Origin: Berberis thunbergii
Lineage: Eukaryota > Streptophyta > Magnoliopsida > Ranunculales > Berberidaceae
Direction: 5' to 3'
Assembly: GCA_003290165.1 (NCBI GenBank)
Contig: QNQO01000458.1
Location: 186,001-250,000 of the forward strand
DNA length: 64,000 nucleotides
Part shown: positions 61,601-64,000 of the stretch, piece by piece
Layout: every line of letters begins with the position of its first letter
Position numbering within the stretch: the first letter of the stretch is position 1
The notes under the pieces: model-generated
Databases searched by the model: none
Told to the model about the DNA's origin: nothing
The model's input: only the letters and a program-made list of their open reading frames with translations
Program-made: the position numbers and the translations under genes

Positions 61601-63089
61601 ACTAGGAAGCTGAGGGCGATGCTTCAATCAGCAGATGAACAAGTTAGGAGCTTAAAGAAGCAGAGCACATTCCTGAGCCAGTTAGCAGCGAAGACAGTTC
61701 CGAATGGGATTCATTGCCTATCTTTGCGGCTAACGATAAGCTACTACCTCTTATCTCCTGAGAAACGGAAGTTCCCAAAGAGTGAGAATTTGGAAAATTC
61801 TCGTCTTTATCACTATGCCCTTTTCTCTGATAACGTCTTGGCTGCATCTGTTGTTGTCAACTCAACCATTAGGAATGCGAAGGTGATGAGAATTTCTTAA
61901 ATAGCATACCAACTTCTCTTCCTTACTTGTATTGGAAGTAGAATTGCTTCCACGTCTGTCAACTTTTCTTTTGTTCTTATACTAGATGTATTCTTGGCTG
62001 AATTTCAGGAACCTGAGAAGCATGTCTTCCACCTAGTTACTGACAAATTGAATTTCGGTGCCATGAACATGTGGTTTCTATTGAATCCTCCTGGAAAAGC
62101 CACAATCCACGTTGAAAATGTTGATGAATTCAAATGGCTCAACTCATCTTACTGCCCGGTCTTGAAGCAGTTGGAGTCTGCTGCAATGAAAGATTACTAT
62201 TTTAAAGCGGGCCAAGGCAATACTCTTGCAGCTGGTTCTTCCAATCTGAAATACAGGAACCCAAAATATCTTTCCATGCTGAACCACTTGAGGTTCTATC
62301 TTCCTCAAGTGTACCCCAAATTAGACAAGATATTGTTTCTTGATGATGATATTGTGGTCCAGAAGGACTTGACTGGATTGTGGTCAGTAGATCTCCATGG
62401 AAAAGTTAATGGTGCGGTGGAGACATGTGGGCAGAGCTTCCATCGGTTTGACAAGTATCTCAATTTTTCAAATCCACATATTGCAAGGAATTTTGATCCC
62501 AATGCATGTGGTTGGGCATATGGCATGAACATGTTTGATCTTAAAGAATGGAAGAAAAAGGACATAACTGGAATTTATCACAAGTGGCAGAGCATGGTAA
62601 GCTTTAAACAACTTTACCAAGATTCTGTAGTTTACTAATTTGTCTCACCATATAGTGCAAGAAAATATGTAGCTTAATTTTGAAAAAATACACTGAAACA
62701 CTCAACTTGCAAAATGTCCATGGTAAAAACACTAAATATCGGCACATATCATTTGCTAGTCTATAAAACTAAAGTCTGGAGATTTATACTAGTTTTATTT
62801 TCTCTTGAATTAGAATGAAGACAGAGCACTTTGGAAGCTCGGGACTTTACCTCCAGGATTGATAACATTCTATAAGTTGATGCATCCGCTACATAAGTCT
62901 TGGCATGTACTTGGATTGGGATATAACCCAAGCATTGATCGAGCAGAAATAGATAATGCAGCTGTTATTCATTATAATGGGAACATGAAGCCGTGGTTGG
63001 AGATAGCCATGACTAAATACAGACCATACTGGACCAAGTATATTAAGTATGATCATCCCTACCTACGCAACTGCAACCTAAGTGAATGA
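49672..63089 (+). CDS. GAUT1: Polygalacturonate 4-alpha-galacturonosyltransferase GAUT1
   Basis: GAUT1 is the Golgi glycosyltransferase (GT8 family) that extends the homogalacturonan backbone of pectin from UDP-galacturonic acid. Ten coding exons: 49672-49825, 60182-60216, 60325-60384, 60497-60634, 60734-60803, 60904-60950, 61111-61445, 61525-61882, 62009-62596 and 62814-63089. They join in frame to 686 codons plus TGA, close to the 673 of Arabidopsis. A type II membrane anchor lies at residues about 22-40 (LPFVVLLFFAVLSPLIFLTG). The stem has WRERLATQHLKSLFSKE and AAIERSKAVDSAVLGKYSIW. The GT8 metal-binding DDD is at residues 511-513 (KILFLDDDIVVQKDL), followed by the conserved NACGWAYGMNMFDL and HYNGNMKPWL. 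Intron 1 is 10.36 kb and full of transposons. Intron 3 starts with GC instead of GT (GAG/GCAAGT). No coding damage is seen, so it is probably functional. GAUT3/4-type paralogues are less likely because the N-terminus matches GAUT1. Confidence 0.96.
50859..51760. mobile_element. hAT-like element inside the LINE
   Basis: 902 bp starting TAGGGATGGCAA and ending TTGCCAACCCTG, an imperfect inverted repeat of 12. It is flanked by the 8-bp duplication GTTGATGT / GTTGATGC (50851-50858; 51761-51768). The LINE frame continues across it. The middle is CT/GA-rich with repeated ATCGATC and CGATCAA words and has no transposase. Confidence 0.9.
52655..52800 (+). repeat. Short tandem duplication within the LINE
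   Basis: The words TTGGACCATTATGCATG and AATAGGAGAGGAATGGTC occur twice about 77 bases apart. The second copy belongs to the LINE tail reading RRGMVVTNQCPLHG. This is a local duplication. Confidence 0.75.
53036..54440. repeat. Long inverted repeat, arms of about 620-650 bp
   Basis: The left arm (53036 to about 53690) pairs with the right arm (about 53820-54440). For example ACTTCAAACACCTAGAACTT faces AAGTTCTAGGTGTTTGAAGT, GACGTCAAGC faces GACGTCATCT, and AACTCCTACCTTC faces GGTATGAGTTTT, with scattered mismatches and small indels. The loop is about 130 bases. A transcript through it would fold into a long hairpin. Confidence 0.85.
54441..55637. other. Single-copy right half of the inverted-repeat element
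   Basis: AT-rich. A motif of about 40 bases built on CTATAC.AGTCATGACT, then GTGATA.AGTGGAGTGTTCC, is present three times (54690-54740, 54776-54822, 55077-55122). Open frames on either strand match no family known to me. Confidence 0.4.
55638..55775 (+). mobile_element. tRNA-derived SINE
   Basis: CCAATGGTGTGATGGCTCAA begins the copy. Box-A-like TGGCTCAATGGTTAAG, then GCGGATGGTACCACTAGGTC and box-B-like AAGTTTGAACCCAAC follow, with an A-rich tail (AATAATAATAG..AAAAAAGAAAAAA). Same family as the four copies between 32 and 41 kb. Confidence 0.85.
56160..57190 (+). other. Further LINE-like debris in GAUT1 intron 1
   Basis: A frame near 56230-56310 reads DKVVWGGKKVAYSAKEVLEV, resembling the zinc-finger/RVT tail region of plant LINEs. 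It breaks into stops afterwards. The remainder has no recognised content. Confidence 0.45.
57196..59098 (+). mobile_element. Short non-autonomous LTR retroelement with truncated 5' LTR
   Basis: The 3' LTR is 58839-59098 (TGATGTAATTAG...TTCTATCA). Only the last 40 or so bases of the 5' LTR survive (about 57196-57235, TTTATTTTACAAGTTCAATT...TATCA). They are followed two bases later by TGGTATCAGAGTC (57238-57250), the primer-binding site for initiator tRNA-Met. The internal region (1.6 kb) has no gag or pol that I can recognise. It includes a tandem duplication of about 150 bp (57488-57630; 57648-57780; shared words CACCGGTGCAACC, CTCTGCCTTGTC, TTCCAGTTCGTGGGAAAA). The LTR family is that of the solo LTR at 1677-1915. 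It is a TRIM- or LARD-like element. Confidence 0.82.
59099..60181. other. 3' end of GAUT1 intron 1
   Basis: AT-rich sequence without recognised exons. 59690-59890 contains GTGTCGTCACGTATCGTGTT-like words shared in inverse orientation with 10010-10210, suggesting a diverged MITE. The intron ends in TTTCTTCAG at 60181. Confidence 0.45.
60385..60496 (+). other. GAUT1 intron 3 with GC-AG borders
   Basis: The exon 3 end AAGGAG is followed by GCAAGT, otherwise a perfect donor, and the intron ends TATCAG. The reading frame (LFSKE then VIDIIRSST) only works with this border. GC-AG introns are a known minor class handled by the U2 spliceosome. Confidence 0.85.
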
Positions 63090-63540
63090 ATGTACAAAGA
63101 ATCTTATAATACTGGTAATCGTGAAGCTTGGAAGCTTAATCTGCTATGTGCTGAGAAGTGGTTAGCTTGGTATGATATATCGCACGAGAGTTGTTTCCTT
63201 ACCTGTATTATGTACTTTTATTCAGATTTCCCTCATTGGTTATTCTTCCTGTGTTCATTCATTTTGATTCATTCGTCTGTCGAGAATAGATGCCATTGTC
63301 ACGCTTAGTTAGGACAGAGTACGAAAGTTTTACTACCTACTGACTTGTAAATCTCCTTTCTGTATTATGTATTCAGAAATAACTTACTGTCTGTTAATGA
63401 GTTACCAGTGAAATACATCTTGAGATTTCATATGTTCTGCTTTTTATGTCAGAAGACCATGTATTAACAGTTTGTAAGGAAATGATGTGCTTCAGGTATT
63501 AGAGGGTTATAGCATCACTTTTTTTTTTCTTTTTCATGCC
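63090..63540 (+). other. GAUT1 3' UTR and flank
   Basis: After the TGA the sequence is T-rich with no further exon. AATAAC/AATGAG-like words occur, but no clear AATAAA polyadenylation signal is seen within 350 bases. Confidence 0.5.
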
Positions 63541-63835
63541 AGGGTGTGTTTGATTTTTTGGTGTTTCATGTAAAAAGAAAATTTAATCCCAAAACTAAGT
63601 TTTCCGGTGTTTATTTAGGCTCCCCTCAGAAAACTTTTCCCTCAGGATATTCAACATCCACAAAATTGAAATGTTCTCTCTAATGAAAATTTGAAATCAA
63701 ACACACCCTTACATTGAAATATTCACTCTAATTTGAAATCAAAGCCTCATTGGAGAATTCCTTCACAAAATTGAAATGTTCTCTCTAATGAAAATTTGAA
63801 ATCAAACAGTGAAATTTTTTTTGAAAACACACCCT
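63541..63835. mobile_element. MITE with GGGTGTGTTTGATTT termini
   Basis: AGGGTGTGTTTGATTTTTTG at the left is matched inversely by GAAATCAAACACACCCT ending at 63709 and again, more loosely, by AAAACACACCCT ending at 63835. The internal words ATGTTCTCTCTAATGAAAAT are repeated. It looks like a small inverted-repeat element with a duplicated right end. Confidence 0.65.
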
Positions 63836-63904
63836 AAATTAGAATGTATCACTAAACTCTGTTGATCATCAAATGTCTATCAAGTCAAGTCAAGTCATTC
63901 TCAC

Positions 63905-64000
63905 TAGGGGTGAGCATCACATCTCGCGATTCCGATCCTGTCCCGTCCTGATTTTTCGGGTATTAATGGGATTGAATAATTCCATCCCGATTTAAAATGG
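63905..64000 (+). mobile_element. hAT-like MITE, cut by the right edge
   Basis: TAGGGGTGAGCATCACATC opens a copy of the family at 30680-31424. Shared following words are TTTTTCGGG, TTAATGGGATTGAATAATTC and CATCCCGAT. Only the first 96 bases are in the window. Confidence 0.82.

Overview
This window is nuclear DNA of a flowering plant, most likely a eudicot. The evidence is GT-AG introns in every real gene, a chloroplast-targeted PGRL1 gene, the plant ubiquitin-L40 fusion, a pectin-synthesising GAUT1 gene, and dense plant transposons. Three host genes look functional. A PGR5-like protein 1 (PGRL1) gene is on the minus strand and runs off the left edge (571-3559). A ubiquitin-60S ribosomal protein L40 fusion gene is on the plus strand (33978-39280). 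A complete GAUT1 galacturonosyltransferase gene is on the plus strand (49672-63089). Nearly everything else is mobile DNA or its debris.

From 6.3 to 31.9 kb lies a cluster of transposons packed with fragments of unrelated host genes that still carry introns. An outer, old CACTA-like element (6288-24587) carries minus-strand pieces of aspartate-semialdehyde dehydrogenase, the nucleoporin NUP85, the nucleolar GTPase NUG2, a DnaJ C50-type protein and ribosomal protein L11. Nested inside it is a structurally complete CACTA element (13117-22930; perfect TCA target duplication, CACTACACCAAAA ends). It carries plus-strand pieces of a CREG-like protein, the nuclear-pore anchor NUA/TPR and TAF6. Immediately to the right is a Mutator-like element with terminal repeats of about 0.86 kb (24989-31854; 9-bp target duplication). 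It carries the 3' half of a class VI receptor-like cytoplasmic kinase and a lysine-rich protein fragment, and has itself been hit by a hAT MITE and a copia-type solo LTR. This nest of gene-capturing transposons is the most interesting content of the window.

From 34 to 46 kb, the third intron of the ubiquitin-L40 gene is swollen to 4.7 kb. A segment of about 3.1 kb that also includes a DUF506 gene fragment is present twice in tandem, and only the second unit holds the last two L40 exons. The downstream DUF506 copy is split by a copia retrotransposon with two LTRs, which has lost its reverse transcriptase domain.

From 46 to 64 kb there are foldback and Harbinger-like MITEs, then GAUT1. Its first coding intron (10.4 kb) holds an L1-type LINE broken by a hAT element and by an inverted-repeat element, a tRNA-derived SINE, and a short LTR element. 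A solo LTR of that same LTR family sits in the PGRL1 intron. The captured pieces are fragments and mostly disabled. The three host genes are unrelated in function (photosynthetic cyclic electron flow; ubiquitin and ribosome supply; pectin synthesis) and do not form a functional cluster.
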